Counted from the stretch's first letter, positions 14,029 to 27,463 are shown. The stretch: DNA of 64,000 nt from Ustulina deusta (GCA_023159155.1 JAJNNX010000029.1:310001-374000); one strand, 5' to 3'. Notes: generated by a model from the sequence alone, not told the origin. Translations and numbers: made by a program.

Positions 14029-15452
14029 CGACTTTGTTGAAGGCAGTGTTACCTACGATCAGGAAAAGAGAGCACCAGCGCCAAAAATGAACAGCAAGCT
14101 CCAACAGACATCAGCGATCGCAATTGTCTGCCTTCTTAGGTACCAGACTTTTGCCCATTATTCAAGTTCACAGGTATAGTCTTTGATGCTGTTCGGAAAA
14201 GCCAGTTGTGAATACACTGATCAAAGATACACGAGGCATCCCGGGCATCTCGCATTCCAACGAATCTTCTGTTCGTTAGTCATAAGCCAACTGCAGAATG
14301 TATTGGTACCTTCCTTTGATGTACACCTAGCTCAGAACCACTGTGGCTTGTTGTTGTCAAAGTGTTGACAGGGGGAGGTGCTGAGGACCTACATATTTAA
14401 GACGAAGGCACCCCCAGTCATCGACGAGTGCTATCTTCATGGAATGACGAAAAAGGAAATTTGATGAATCGTCATCAGCCTCAATTCTCGCATTTGAAAT
14501 AAATAAAGTACAATCGCGATCAAGTCGATCATCTGGAAGGCGAGATGGTGCTGATCTAATATGAAGACGCGACCCCGGCTTATCCTGCCGCTTTTGAGCA
14601 AGGGTGCAATTGGGTCAGCAATAGAAAGCAAATCTTCTGCAGATCTGCTCATGCTAAGACAAGCACGCCAGCGAGGACAACACTCAGCTGGGTACACCGG
14701 CCTCAAGAATGCTTGTTTGGTGCTTGTTTTACCTTCTGCAGTCCTCCGCAAACAACCGGCACGTTCAAAGAATGTATATGACTCTTCTCGGTTTCGTATC
14801 TGCTGTCCTACACGGAACCCATCGGCATCTATTGAGATCTGCATGCACACTGATGATGTTGTTCGAGGGATATAATAGCCTACAGGTGCGAGCCCACTTA
14901 CAGTGAGAAGCTAGCTAGGATGTCCAGCTACCTAAGTACTTAGAGGTATCCTGCAAGGAACGCGCAAAGAACTATACACCAACTCAAACTTTCTCGAATC
15001 CAACTCGGAAATTCCGGTGTACAATAGTCCTTTCTAATTCAGTATGGTTCTATCAATTCAAGCCAGCTCCAGCTTAACATAGAAATTGAATATCACAGAC
15101 ATGTTTGATCACAAATTGTTGTGTTAGCGAGTACCCAGCCCCGCGATCTCACGTCAGACACTGTGTGCATACCTAGGGTGTAGTGTAGGTACTCGATCCC
15201 ATGTCTTAAAGGTACAGGCTCATGGATTATACTCTGATAGGAAGGTAAGAGTAGTTAGCTCGGTGATATCTGCGTCTTTTGAAGCCCATTCAACATCATA
15301 GACACACCGTATTACTATTGTTTGATTAATAAGGACATCCCCATGGTTAAGATGCACTATATAAATCAAGCTTTGGTGTCCCGACACTAAGTCCCGACTT
15401 GTTTCCTTGGCTCTCTTGGCTCTCTTAGTTTATTGGACTCGTCTTCTCCAAC
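14029..15452. other. Intergenic, upstream of S53 peptidase gene
   Basis: Normal base composition starts here. The short open frames at 14183-14906 overlap on both strands and show no recognisable family, so I treat them as chance. The last part is the promoter region of the S53 gene. Confidence 0.6.
15358..15365 (+). promoter_or_regulatory. TATA box of S53 peptidase gene
   Basis: TATATAAA lies about 90 bp upstream of the ATG at 15453, followed by a pyrimidine-rich leader (cttggctctcttggctctct). Position and sequence suit a core promoter of a strongly regulated secreted hydrolase. Confidence 0.5.
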
Positions 15453-17826
15453 ATGCGTTTTTCAACGTTGGTAGTGGCGTTTGCTTCCTCTGCCATAACA
15501 TCTTTGGCCGCTCCATCGTCAAGTAAGCATGTATTGCACGAAAAGCGTGATGGCAAGCCACATCTTTGGGAGAAGCGCGACCGGGCGACCCGAAGCCAAG
15601 TGCTACCAATCCGCATTGGCCTTCGCCAGCGCAATCTAGAGAACGCCGAACGATACATTTATGAAGTTTCTGACCCCAATTCGCCAAACTTCGGTAAGGC
15701 AATTCTAGATGCCCATCAAGTATTGCATCGACAATGGTGCTAACCGAATTGGCTCAGGCAAGCATTGGACCGCTGAGGAGGTGGCCAACAAGTTTTCTCC
15801 AGCTCCTGAATCCAAAAACGCGGTATTGAAATGGCTTGTCGACTCAGGAATCGAACGCCCTCGGATCTCGCTGTCGAAAGGTAAACACCTGAGTAATGCA
15901 AGCTATTTCGATCTCTCTACTGACCCTGTTCAGGTCATAATTGGGTACAGTTTGATGGCACCGTTGAGGAGGCGGAAAATCTCTTCGCAACAGAGTATTG
16001 GTACTACCAGCACATTGAAAATGGCGGCATTCGTCTTGCTGTCGACGCATATAGCTTGCCAGAGCATGTTCAGAAACACGTCGACTTTGTCATGCCCACC
16101 GTACAATTGGACGGTCTAAAGCCTATCGCGAACACAAATCACGGACGCGACACGATGGCGATCATTCCAGGAGGGGCCTCCTTGGGCTCTTTGTCCTGCG
16201 GGTCGCTAATCACAATCGAATGCCTGCGCAAGCTGTACAAATTCCCCGTTGGTAAGACGGCAGCAGCGAGCAACAAGATTGGCATAGCAGAATGGGCCGA
16301 CTATCTCTACGAGCCCGACCTTCCGATCTACTTCAAGAATTTCACGACGCCTGAGATCTCTGCCGACACTAAGCCAGAGTTTATTGCCATCGATGGAGGC
16401 TTGACGGGAAACTTGACGACCGTTTCCCAGGTTAGTCCCATGGAGTCTTTTATTCCCCCTTTTGGCATGTCTCAGAGCCCTAAATTGCCTCAACGGGCAT
16501 TTTCTGCTCCGGCTACTCCTCCTGCATGCTCCCGAAACCCTAAATAATTATTACTATAAGTGGGCATTGTTGACACCAGTGTTATAACAGGGGTCGGGTG
16601 TTGAAGCAGCTCTCGACGTTCAGGCGGCGTACTCTATTGTCCACCCCCAACAGGTCCGCTATTACCAGATCGGCGATGGCGTTAACGTCGACAGTGTCGG
16701 TACTTTCAACATCTTCCTCGATGCCTTGGATGAAAGTTATTGCACGTATGAAGGTGGTGATCAGCCATATGTGGGTGAGTGGCACAATTCCCGACGAAGA
16801 AACCCGTGAGCGTAGAATTCATGTTTTTAAGATCCTGCCTACCCCGATCCGAATGCGAATCTGGAGGGCTACCAAGGACCCCTGCAATGCGGCGGTGCGC
16901 CCAAGTCCAACGTCATCTCCGTGAGCTACGGACAAATTGAAGTAAGCATCATGCCTTATTCCCGCACGCCGAGGGTAATGCTAATCAAGATCTTTAGGGC
17001 GCCCTGCCATATTTTTACCAGGTTCGTCAATGTCACGAATGGTTGAAGCTAGGACTCCAAGGCGTGAGTGTCATTTACGCGAGTGGCGATTCTGGCGTTG
17101 CCAACCGTTATAATGCCGGTTATCCCAACTCGTGCCTCAATGCGGACCAGCAGTTTGTGGACAACAACGGCACTCGGTACTCGCCTTCTTTCCCCGTCAA
17201 CTGTCCCTATATCACTGCCGGTAAGTCCCCCTACTCGCCACATTCATACGGCTCAGTAGCATTAATGAGACTCAATAGTGGGGGCGACCACGCTCATTGG
17301 TAACGACACTGACAGCGGGGAGCGGGCGGTCTCCAGGCCCGGCACTGGACCAGCGAATGCGTACTATTCTGGCGGTGGGTTTTCGAACTACTTCGCCGTG
17401 CCCTCGTATCAGGCTGCGGCTGTCAGCAATTTCATGAAGCACCATGCCCCCAAATACGGACCTAATGTGTACAATGACACTGGCAAGGCACGTGGCTTTC
17501 CCGACGTAGCAGCGATTGGGTTGAACGTCGCCACGGTCTGGAATGGGTCGACATATGGTGTTGGTGGTACTAGCGCAAGTGCCCCGATCTTCGCCGGTAT
17601 TGTGACGCTGCTGAACGAGGCGCGGATCGCGATTGGCAAGGGACCGATTGGTTTCTTGAATCCCACGCTCTACAAGCATCCCGAAGCTTTCAATGATATC
17701 ACCATTGGTAACAACCCTGGCTGTGGCACGGATGGGTTCAATGCGACCCCGGGTTGGGACCCGGTGACCGGTCTGGGTACCCCCAATTACGAGAAATTGT
17801 TGCCCATCTTTTTAGGCCTTCCTTGA
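15453..17826 (+). CDS. Secreted peptidase S53 (sedolisin / tripeptidyl-peptidase)
   Basis: Serine-carboxyl peptidase, expected to be secreted, self-activated at acid pH and to degrade proteins outside the cell. My model has seven exons: 15453-15693, 15758-15880, 15934-16430, 16591-16774, 16832-16941, 16998-17220, 17279-17826. All introns are GT-AG and the frame stays open, giving 641 aa, a normal length for the family. Residues 1-20 are a signal peptide (MRFSTLVVAFASSA...). A pro-kumamolisin domain follows (SPNFGKHWT at exon junction 1). The catalytic domain has Glu292 and Asp296 in SGVEAALD, the oxyanion Asp416 in YASGDSGV, and Ser558 in GGTSASAP. The C-terminal DPVTGLGTPN region resembles the calcium site. 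The gene is intact although it lies only 1.4 kb from the transposon block. Exo- (TPP) versus endopeptidase activity cannot be told from sequence alone. Confidence 0.9.
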
Positions 17827-19265
17827 GACGGAGCTAGGTAATATGAGACAATTTACATACACTTCAATAGAAAGTAGTTGTCCGAAATCATATACAACTT
17901 GCCGTTGTTACTACACCATTCAGACCATAGGGCATGATATAGAGTAGGATTGTCTAATCTCATTTTGTAGTTGGCATTGATGATGCCGCCGCCAATACCA
18001 CCGCCGATTAAAGGGGTGCTGAGGCAATCCCCGCCAACGTGAGTTCGACACATGCCCAAGCTCATGTGACCAGGAAGGTTTGAGCAAGAACTAAGGCACC
18101 GAAAAAGCAACAATAAACCTCTATAGATGGAGGCTGATAGCCGTTGGTATCATCGCTCTAGTCGATCCTACTCAGACTCCTTTTCCGGCAGCAACAGACA
18201 CCCCATCTGCGCCTGGTCCTCGCCGTAATATCTACGGCGAATAGAGCGCCTAACTATCCTCGAACAGGTTCCTGAAGTCCTAATCCTACTAGATCTCACG
18301 AAACCAAGAGAGCAAACTCACACATAAAATCAGACAGAAAGGGGAGAGTAAGGGGTAATAGGTATCTTCTTAGGTCAGTTCTATTTGGGCAATATCACAT
18401 TAGATTGAATAGGCAGTGTCAGTCTCCAGTGTAAAGCTGTAGCTTCAGGATACCCTCCTTCGCGGTTGCGAAAGAGTGAATCGGCCCTGCCGTAGCTGTC
18501 AGGGGTTCTGTTATCCCAGCAGCTGCGCAGTCTTTGACCCATGATTGGCCTAGACCCTCGATACCATTCATCCAACGACGCAGCTATAAGTAACCACTCC
18601 GAAGCCCGTTTATGGCTCCCTTATTGGGGTCTAGGTACAATAGGCGCACATAAATGTGCGATTGAAAGACGACTTTTTGTCTGCTTTGCTGGTTGTTATG
18701 AGCAGTTTCCCTTTATACAACTTATGAGGAGGAAGATATTCTATTTGTTAACCCGTTTCAACAGGCGACTAGTTCTATTATAAACGAGGTCGGAAGCGAT
18801 TTTGCTTGAGTTGAGTGCGTAGCGGTACTCTCAGCTGCCTGGGACTGATTCGGCCATCAGTGTCTTGCCTAATACCGAGGGCCCAGTCGGGAGACAGACG
18901 GCGCCGTTTCCATAGTATCATCAGACACAGACACCATTAGCTTGAAAGAGTAGCGCGAGCTTGCAGGCGAACATGCCCTTATAAGTTGTCGCATTGAGCC
19001 TAATAGGCTCGCTCATATAAATTGTATGTAAATGAGCTGCAACTAACACTGCCTCAACATCGGGGGTTGTAGCTAAGTTGGGTTGGAGCGGCGACAGACC
19101 AAGTACTGCCTAGATAAGCTAGCAGTGATTGAAGGGCTATCATAGCAATGACCATAGCGATCACCATGCTGGCAGGGAGTATACTGTCATCGATAGCTTG
19201 GTATTTGGCTGAGCAGATATGCTATAGCTCGTCCCGCCGGTTCTCATCCATGATTCGGCCATCAA
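17827..19265. other. Intergenic between convergent genes
   Basis: This 1.4-kb region lies between the 3' ends of the S53 gene (+) and the DUF6536-like gene (-). The short frames (17853-18113 -, 18541-18783 +) have no recognisable content. I see no RNA gene or repeat. Confidence 0.5.
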
Positions 19266-22200
19266 TCACGCATAGAGGTGTTCCCACAGCGGTGCTGCCA
19301 CTCCATCCTCCACTGTGCCGAAACCAAGATGTCCCACTGATGCTGGATCATAGCCATTTTGAGTATACCACTCTGGGGGCATATGAATCACACCCCAGCT
19401 TAATTTACTCTGCGCAACTTTTTCGAAATGACTTTCATCGCTCTTGTCGAGTTCCGCATCGTCAATGGACGATTCTCCATTATTGTCGCCAAGCAATTCA
19501 TATTTTACACCTCGGCTGTGTGGACGTTTGCCAAAGTGCTGAAGGCTGAATGCTACTGGGGCGGTTAACCTAGTATCATCAGAATTACCTGCCTTTTCGA
19601 CAGTGTGGGACAGCCTAGAGACATGACAGGCAGCTGAAAGAGCCAACGAGTTGCAGCCGGGGATGACGATATTGGGTGGTAGCCGTTTACACATACTCCA
19701 AATCGGTGGAATCAGCGCCAAGATGGTCGCCACAATCATGAGTGTGAGAAGTGCAGGAGGTGAATATCCCATAAGAACCACGGAGTCAGTTGGTAGGCTA
19801 GGATCGCGTGCGTTTAAGTCGGGTTCATAATATCCTAGATCAAGGTTAACTTTCTTGATGTTTTAACTTGGGTAGGTGGTATGAGCAGAGAGAGGATAAA
19901 GAGAAAACTATGAACATATGCCACGCGTGACATTTTAAGAATAATCATAGGGACCTCGTTCTATCGAGCTCCTGTATGAAATTCCCAGTGGCATTTAGCC
20001 ATTGGCCCTATCGCCTCCCTCCTGATAATAGGCACATGGATCTAGAACATTACTCACCTCCTGTCGAGACTAAAACATAGATTGTATTTGCTAAAATCCA
20101 GTGAAGGAAGATGCTAATCACCACTAATGACAGGCTATACCGATATGGTAGCTGCAGCCTATATGTTGATAATTGATGGCCCTGGCAAAGTCAGAATGCC
20201 GGGCAAAAATGAGAAAAACTCCTGAGATTTACCTTCGGATTAGTGACCCGCAAAGGGAAAAATCCATAGCCAAACTGGGCCCACTCTCGGGCTGAATGGA
20301 GATGTGTGAATATGTTGTTGTACTGTCGAACAAACATCCGGTCAGCATCCATGACCAAATGGGAGAGCTCAAGGGGTAGGTTTACTGTAAAATAACAAAA
20401 CGTGAGCAAGAGCTGCGGGCTGTTTGCTAATAGCACTGAATTTATGAACATAAACTGGATTGGTGTAATGGGGCTGGCGTTGCTTGGGAAGAAACCTCCT
20501 CTAGTGATGCTAGTTTCCTCGCTTTAAATATGCCAAGTTAGCATTGCTCTTATCGTCATCGAAGAACTGCGTCAACAGTACTCACATTATTGCGGTTGAA
20601 GCAGCTATGCCAAACAAGCCCACACAAGTGCCGACCCCAATAGTGATAAACAAATAGCTTGTAGTCCAATTAGATCGTGGAATGGCCGACGCCCAGGGCT
20701 TCCGAAAGCCATGCCATGGTCGCGCTTCTGATGGGGGAGAAGAATTGGATTCGAAAATTTCCCGAATATCTCTGTGGCTCATAGTACAATACCCAATTGT
20801 AACGGCATCAGGCTTTGTGATGAAAGACGCTATGGCATCTCCGGGGGTAACTAACGGTGCTTGTGTAGTGTGGCTCAGGAAAGTGGTAACCAAAATGACA
20901 GTAAATGTCTTTGTAACCACGCAAATAGTGACGATTAGTAGTAAGGTAGGCGATACACCGACTTCTAGGAAACCGAACGCTTGTTAGATAACTTTTGTTA
21001 TTCGCTTTGACAAAGATCAAGAATAACCTCGGTTGCAACGGAGATTCGGAAGGTTCATCTGGCAATGGGAAGAACGTACGACAAATAGTGTCCAGCGGTT
21101 GCACTAAACAGTAGTCAACAGATATATCCAACGCTGAAGGCTGGAGTTCTGAGGCCGTGAATGAAGATGTGTATGTACAGTCCCTCGTTGCAACGTCAAT
21201 AAAGTTGTAACGCTTCCAATCGAGTGAATCTCCGAACTCCCGGGATGTGCCAAGCGCCCCTTCGCAGGTGTTTTGGCAGTCGCCGGGCTGGTTATTATTA
21301 TTTATCGAGGATACCTGGCAAGCAGTGTCGAAAAATAGATGGTTTGGTTGCTTCGGAGGAATGTATTGGTCCCAGAAGCGGGATTCATCATCCTGGAGTT
21401 TCCACATGTCGTCCCGAATCCAGCCGCCAGGTTGATTGACAACCATTATGACATTACCATACTCTATCAATGGTTGGCAGGGAGTGTACGCTCGTTTACA
21501 GTCATCAAAATTGAGCTTAGTCCATTGTCCGGCTTCTGTAGCAATGGTGGATATATTTCGAAGAGTAGCAGAGCTTTTGTCACTATATTCCGAAGCACTC
21601 ACGAACAGACCATACCCGTAACAATAGGGGTTGGAGTCGAGGTCTATTGACGTTGAATTCGGGGCAGACAGCCCTGGAAACAGGAGGCTTGCCCCTGGGG
21701 GGAAATAGGTGCCGCCCTTGGTAAAGTCCTCGGTTGCTATTGTGAGATGAAAGTCAGACCCACGGTAGTCTGTTCTGAAGACAGCCGAGTTGAAGAGGAG
21801 ATGAATAGGAACGGAGCTCAGAACTAGGACACTATAGGTTGTCGAGTTAGCACTTACTTCATTTCAGCAATAGGTCAACATAGCTGTGACGGCCCCTTCC
21901 ATCTAAAATTATGGAAAGCCCTTTGAATAAAGAGACTATCTTCTAGAATGTTCCAGTAAGGGGGGAAATGGCATCGAGGGTGGCTTACCTCCAGCACGAT
22001 GACTTGAATTTGGAGAGCCGAAAGGTGTTATGGATTGAGGAGACCCCAACGTCTAGCCACGATCCTTTGGAATGAAATTTGTCGATTTCCTCTCTCGAAG
22101 GCGAATTCAGGACCTGCATAAAGAAGTTGCTAGAAGCAAGCCTAGTGCGATGTAAAATTAGCTATACTTGGACCAGAGATATTCGTAAAATAATGTAGAT

Positions 22201-22591
22201 GCAAAATTTCGACTGTCTATATTTAAACTGATAGTCTCACAAGACTGGCCAAAGGTGAAATGAAATGACCTACTATTGCTTGCAAAGTCAGCATCAAAGG
22301 TATACATCGCCCTAATCCTTGGGCGGTGACGCCAAGAATTTCCGAACAAAATGGAGAGCTTACCACTAGCGTCGAGACTACGTTGATGAGCAAGTGTAGC
22401 CCAAGATTGATGGTTGTTATATTGCCACCGCTGCAATTCCCTGAATAGAAGAATAGCGCTGTCTGGAATCCGTTGGTCAAGGCGATACTTGACAACCCTA
22501 TCATAATGAGTGATACGACAACTAGTATCGTACAGTTGACCTTCGCCCCTTTCTTCCAGCCAGCTGTTTTGGATGGGCTGAGGGCGTCCAT
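19266..22591 (-). CDS. Polytopic membrane protein, DUF6536-like fungal family
   Basis: Fungal membrane protein of unknown function; from memory the N-terminal region is the one called DUF6536. Exons on the minus strand: 22591-22364, 22113-21989, 21831-21080, 20964-20586, 20521-20386, 20322-20233, 20181-20058, 19834-19266, about 800 aa. Family landmarks appear in order: N-terminal Lys-rich GWKKGAKVN then a TM helix; HLLINVVSTLV; SREEIDKFHSKGSWLDVGV; a long exoplasmic loop; APLVTPGDAIASF; INSVLLANSPQLLL; AREWAQFGYGFFPLRVT; PYRYSLSLVVIS; and the C-terminal PPNIVIPGCNSLALSAACH and WGVIHMPPEW. All exons from the third onward join in frame. The first intron is uncertain. GTAAGC (22363) to GCAG (22114) keeps frame but drops about 9 conserved residues. 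A nearer AG (22142) would keep them but is one base out of frame. The last intron (19835-20057) is also unusually long. Confidence 0.75.
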
Positions 22592-23686
22592 TGGAGAGTA
22601 CGGAGGAGCTATATCATTGATGGTGAACTATACCGCCTAATTAGTCTTTGTTCTACTTCTCGAGTATGGTCTCATACTGACTGTCACCATGCAGTGGGAG
22701 GAGTTGAAAACTTCGTATCGCGAAGGTGCCCCGAGTCCTTTTTAATATTACTGCTGACTCCTTGGCAGGAATCATGCTGCTCGAGTATGGCGACACAGGT
22801 TTCAGGCAAGGAAATGACAGCAACATTGTATTGTTTGAAAAGAGCAGGGCTGTACAGGGCTGAATCTGCAGGCCACCCCAAGTGCAGATGGGGGGTGGAT
22901 CCTATCAGGTCTTGTAATGGTAGCAAGTGGCATATTGGTGTGATAAAACACGTACCTTCGCAGTCTCATCGCTTGGCGAAGGACAACGTGCCTCAATGAT
23001 ACATGCACCGCCCCAGGATCACTGCCATTCGCATCACAGTTTCGGAAATTGAGACAGCAGATCCTATATATAAGAACCCCCCCTCCCCCCCAATGCCACC
23101 TGCAGTATCAAATTGAGAGATTTAGCCTTACACGGAGTCGGCAACCTGATCGGAGCGCTCGTTGAAGATTCAGTCGTACAAGCACGGGAGGGTACTTAGT
23201 AGGTGTTGAAAGTGAACTACGTCAAGGGGTCACTTCATGTACTGTACAAGATCAAGGGTACGAAGGGCACGGTCATCACCGTTCATGTATATATTGAGGT
23301 CTTCCCACCTTCTGTCATAATGTAGACAAGCTGAATGCAACACTCATATACCACTCATTTTACCAGTAGGGCTATTGTAGCTGAATTGAGCGCTTGCTGG
23401 GAAGTAAGAGTACCTATTATTCGCTCTTTGCATTAAAAATGCGACGGACCATATATACCGTTAATACCCACGGCGTCGTTTTTACCCCGTCGCAAAAAAA
23501 TAAGTACATCGCCAATCTATCCAGGATAATTTCTCTAACCACCGAGTCATTGCTGTATCAAGATAGCCGCGGTAGTACGAGCAACATACCAGGCTCATAC
23601 CGCCCGCGGTACCAAACGCTATAATTAATATGTTGTAGGGACAGGCCTGCTCATTATCCAATAACGTTTACTGCATATCGCCCAAG
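22592..23686. other. Intergenic, upstream of DUF6536-like gene
   Basis: This contains the promoter of the minus-strand gene at 22591 and the 3' flank of the desaturase gene. A TATATATA motif followed by a C-rich run lies at about 23063-23092. Frames at 22684-23008 overlap on both strands and look fortuitous. Confidence 0.4.
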
Positions 23687-25182
23687 TCATCGAGCCTTTG
23701 CGAGGCCGAACTTCTCCGCAATCTCCTGCTCGCTGAATCTCCGCGTGTGACGTTTGAGCATAGTGACGCGCTGCTCCATCGTCATATTGATTTGATCACC
23801 GATAGGCACAAGGCATCGCGCGAGATGTTCGTAATCACGCATCATGAGCCGAACAGTGATCATGAAATAATCGATGTTGTGGAAGACGAGTGCATGCTCG
23901 CGACCGTAGACCTCCTTGCTCTGAAGGAAGTGCACGGGATGGTCTCGCCAGTGCCGGAGGGGATTGAGATGGTGCGACGTGTGATAACCATCGTTATAAC
24001 AGTATCGGTTGCTCTACAGTCAATAAGTTAGTCTCGAACAGATAAATGAAAGGGGGTGCGCTTATTACCGGTACGTCGATTAGAGTAATGCTAGAGCGGT
24101 AGTCAGAGTCCGGCTCATCGGCATCCACGAACGCGTGCTGGCCCCAGTTGCCTACCATGAGACCAAGACGCATGACGAGCAAAGGGATGAGGAACGTGAA
24201 GAGGCTCGCTTTGAAGTTATACCGGAGAAGAAGTGCGATGGCCATGTAGTTAAGTAGTTCCCAAAACGCTGTACGGAGACCAGTCGTCCACCTGCCCTTC
24301 CTCATGAAATAAAGTGGTAAATCCAACCAGACGAAGAAATAGAATCGCCCGACGTAATGGGCGAAGTGCCATATGTTGTCTCGTTGGTAACGGACGGTCG
24401 AGGAAAGGTCGTCGGGGCCGTTTCCCTCGACGTGATGATGTTTCACATGATGGTAGAAGTAGCTATTCCAAGTGTGACCCATCAGGGGGTCCATCACATA
24501 GGGAAAGGCATGATCAAAGAACCGCATCCAAGAACGCTTGGCAAGAACACCCCGCTGATGTATATGTTGATGTCGTAGGAGCGTATATGCTCCTATATAC
24601 CATACTTGCAAGAGCACGTGGAGGACTCCGTGGAAGTATGAGAAATGGTGGAACAGCCACACGGCACTGGGGAGGGATGTGGTGAAGTACATGATGAGAT
24701 GAGTGACCATGACCACATCTGTCTTGTATCGTGCTGCGCTCTGAGCCCAGGACACATAAGGCAGCAGTATGGATTGATAGACTGTAGGAGGTAAGCGAGA
24801 CTTCAGATCTCTCATGTCCCAGGATGAAAAGACCGTGGGCTCGAAATCTTGGCTTGTCGGGTCGTTGAGCCCCGTGAGTGTGGCGACGTCGCGAATGTTG
24901 CGGTCTCCGGGCAGCCCGGATGCCTCGCGACTGAGGTCTACATGACACCGAAGTCAGACATTCCTCATTGCCGGCAACTTCAGAGTAGAAAGCTGGCTTA
25001 CCTCGATTGGCAGATCCATTCTTTGATTTTGAGAGTGGGATTGCGCGTCTCCCCTCTGTCTTACCGGTGCCGTTTACGGCTGCATTAGGAGAGGACTGGC
25101 GGGTTTGGATATCGTTGGCTAAGTTCTCAAGGATCAGCCGGTCTGAAGGCGTCAGTTCCGGGCTCAGAATGATGGAATCCAT
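23687..25182 (-). CDS. Membrane fatty acid desaturase
   Basis: Di-iron membrane desaturase/hydroxylase of the fatty acid desaturase superfamily, expected in the ER, introducing a double bond or hydroxyl into a lipid acyl chain. Exons: 25182-25002, 24937-24069, 24013-23687; introns of 64 and 55 bp with GT-AG ends; 458 aa. Three histidine boxes are present: HQHIH at residues 183-187, HHVKHHH at 223-229, and GYHTSHH at about 359-365. The third is created across the second splice junction, which confirms the model. Hydrophobic segments lie around residues 130-180 and 260-325. The N-terminal ~100 residues are hydrophilic and Ser-rich, with no cytochrome b5 domain seen. Substrate and regiospecificity cannot be assigned. 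Confidence 0.85.
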
Positions 25183-27463
25183 AGGCGTATCAAAGCAAGA
25201 ACGACGGCATTCAGGCGGCTGAAATCAAGCTCAACGCTAAAGAAAAACACAACAGAGAAAAAACAAGCTGGTATTGGCAGGACCCGTCATCTCGAGCATG
25301 TGGGGATCAACAGGGGTCTTCAGGAAGCGAAGCCTCTGAAGTGAGATTCTATCCATCACAAACAAACGGATTCTAGTCTAGTTAGGGGCTGAGATAAAAA
25401 ATGCGCTAGTCTAATTTGTAAGTAAGTACGCAAGCGGTGGGCAACAATAGGCAAAGCTTAAACTTACCTACAGTGACATTTCCGATGCACCGTAGGCATG
25501 AGAGGTAGTATACATGTAGAACCGGGAATTTGTGATGGACGTATAAGTAGCTACCTAGCCTATTGTACCGTAGAAGGTTGTATGAATACAGTAGCCATCC
25601 AACAAAAGACGAGGTACTCTATGGTGAAACTAAAAGAGATTAGTGTCGGTAATTAAGCGACAACCGCTCCGCTCAATTGTTTCACTGAGGTGACGTACAT
25701 GTACTGCCCTGTGGGTAGTGTACTGAAATGGTGCAGGAGGAAAGGAGGCGTTTACTGATGTTGTTGAAGATGACTGCAAGAAATATAACTAGTAATATAG
25801 CCATCAGCATTACCTTAATGCTGCCATCAGGTTTAATACTATGGCATACAAATGTAGATCTACCTATCTGGGAAACGAGTGAGCTGTGGAACTCTCTTTG
25901 CAGATGGTCAGTTGCCACGTTAGAACGCCGCAGTTCCGGTGCAGAACCCCTGCAGTGTACCTAAGGTTGTGCGCTCCTTGTCCGCTAATTAGTAGCCTGT
26001 AGGTACCTACTTCTTAGCCAATCTAGATTCACTGAATAATGCGGACGGTTCTGTAATGTAGGGAGGTACCTAGAGATATTATTTTTGCACTACCTAAACC
26101 AGTAAATAACGCGCTATCTGTGGTTGGATGGCAATTGTTAGGTATCGTTAAAATAACAGGGTCGGGCTATTTTATTCCCAAAGAATATCGTATGTTGTAT
26201 TTTTCAATATTACAGGCGGTCTGGATTTGCTATAGGTGGACCTGGACTGGGATTAGAAGGGCTAACAGGCAGCCTCCTTTTTGCTTTGACGAACTCCAAG
26301 TCGTACATGTATACTCGGGAATCGATTGTGTTGATTTCATGGTTCTAATTGGCACCGAATCAGCACCCGAGACACCACCACATGTAACCTATCTAATTGT
26401 GTCAGTAGGTCAGTAAGGTGAGCTGGATCGTCGTCGCAAATCATGCTAAATTCTCGCTCCGGGCTTGCACGTCTCAAGAATGAATGTGCCGGGAAGACAC
26501 CAAGAACTTCAAGTCATACCGTATGTATACTCAAAACCGCCGTGTGCTGTATTCCCATTTGTCTAAGCCAGAGCATCATACTACCTACCCCCCAAGTATC
26601 CCGCTGCACCCCGGCATGAGCTCGCCGTGTCGTTTAACTCGGAGTGACGCGCGTCTTGTGAAATTGCCATTAGCAGAGCTTCCACATCCTCACGACGACA
26701 ACCAGCACACGATGCCACATCGCACATCATGCTCTTCCACCTCGTGGTTCACGAAGGATTCGAGCTCTAGTCTGGCCCATCGGAACCAGCGCAATGGTTT
26801 CCCGCTTCGACCGAAAGGTGTCAACGAAAGCTGACATGAGACCTCTCCCTGCATTTGCCGACGGCACGCGAATTGGCCATGTGGGAGCCAGCGGCCGTAC
26901 CCCGCACCGAGAGACCGATGCTGATTGAGCGGACGGGGAGGGACGTAGTCCACGACTTCGCGTCGTGTCTTGTGTGCAAAGAATGGCCAAAGCCTTCGGC
27001 ACCGAAGGTGGGGACACACCATGCCACATCCATGACGCGGACACCGGGCCAACCAATGAGGCATCGAGCCCATTCGACCGCAATGTCGGACGGCGACGCG
27101 GACGACGAGCAACCGTACGCCCATGGACATATGTCATCAAAGTCAATTGGGGCGGCAGGAAGAGCACAGACAAACAAACAACTACGGAACTTCGGGACAC
27201 GGGGGAAGCTGAGACCGACGGTGTCTTCATGAGCATCGAACCATCTCACGAGAGACTGATCCTGTCAATATAAAACGAACAACGACGCAACGAGGAGTAT
27301 TGATCTAGGAGTATATCTATCACTGCCAGTCCCCTACCACATACATACATACAGACAGACAGACAGACACACAGCAATATTCATCGCCCGCATTCTTCGC
27401 ACAAGCACAATCCCACCATCAAAGAGACCATCCGCATCGCCACCACACCGCGCCTATACTACA
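25183..27463. other. Intergenic, divergent promoters
   Basis: This 2.3-kb gap lies between a minus-strand and a plus-strand gene, so both promoters lie here. Overlapping frames on both strands at 26690-27273 are Arg/Pro/Ser-rich translations of GC-rich DNA without family features, and I do not call them genes. An (ACAT)n-(ACAG)n repeat occurs at 27341-27370. Confidence 0.5.
27341..27370 (+). repeat. (ACAT)n/(ACAG)n microsatellite in 5' leader
   Basis: Tandem tetranucleotides lie about 95 bp upstream of the ATG at 27464. A matching ACAG repeat, in the same sense relative to its gene, lies upstream of the minus-strand gene at 34808. Confidence 0.8.

Noticed and set aside
14437..14906. Open frames of 104 and 137 aa upstream of the S53 gene
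   Set aside because: Opposite-strand overlap, no motif, no signal peptide or coding bias.
23063..23092. TATATATA plus C-rich run as a core promoter on the plus strand
   Set aside because: No plus-strand gene follows within a reasonable distance; it could equally serve the minus-strand gene or be chance.
26690..27273. Cluster of 100-169 aa frames on both strands
   Set aside because: Arg/Pro/Ser-rich translations in several frames at once are expected from GC-rich DNA; no frame carries recognisable features or splice-consistent extension.
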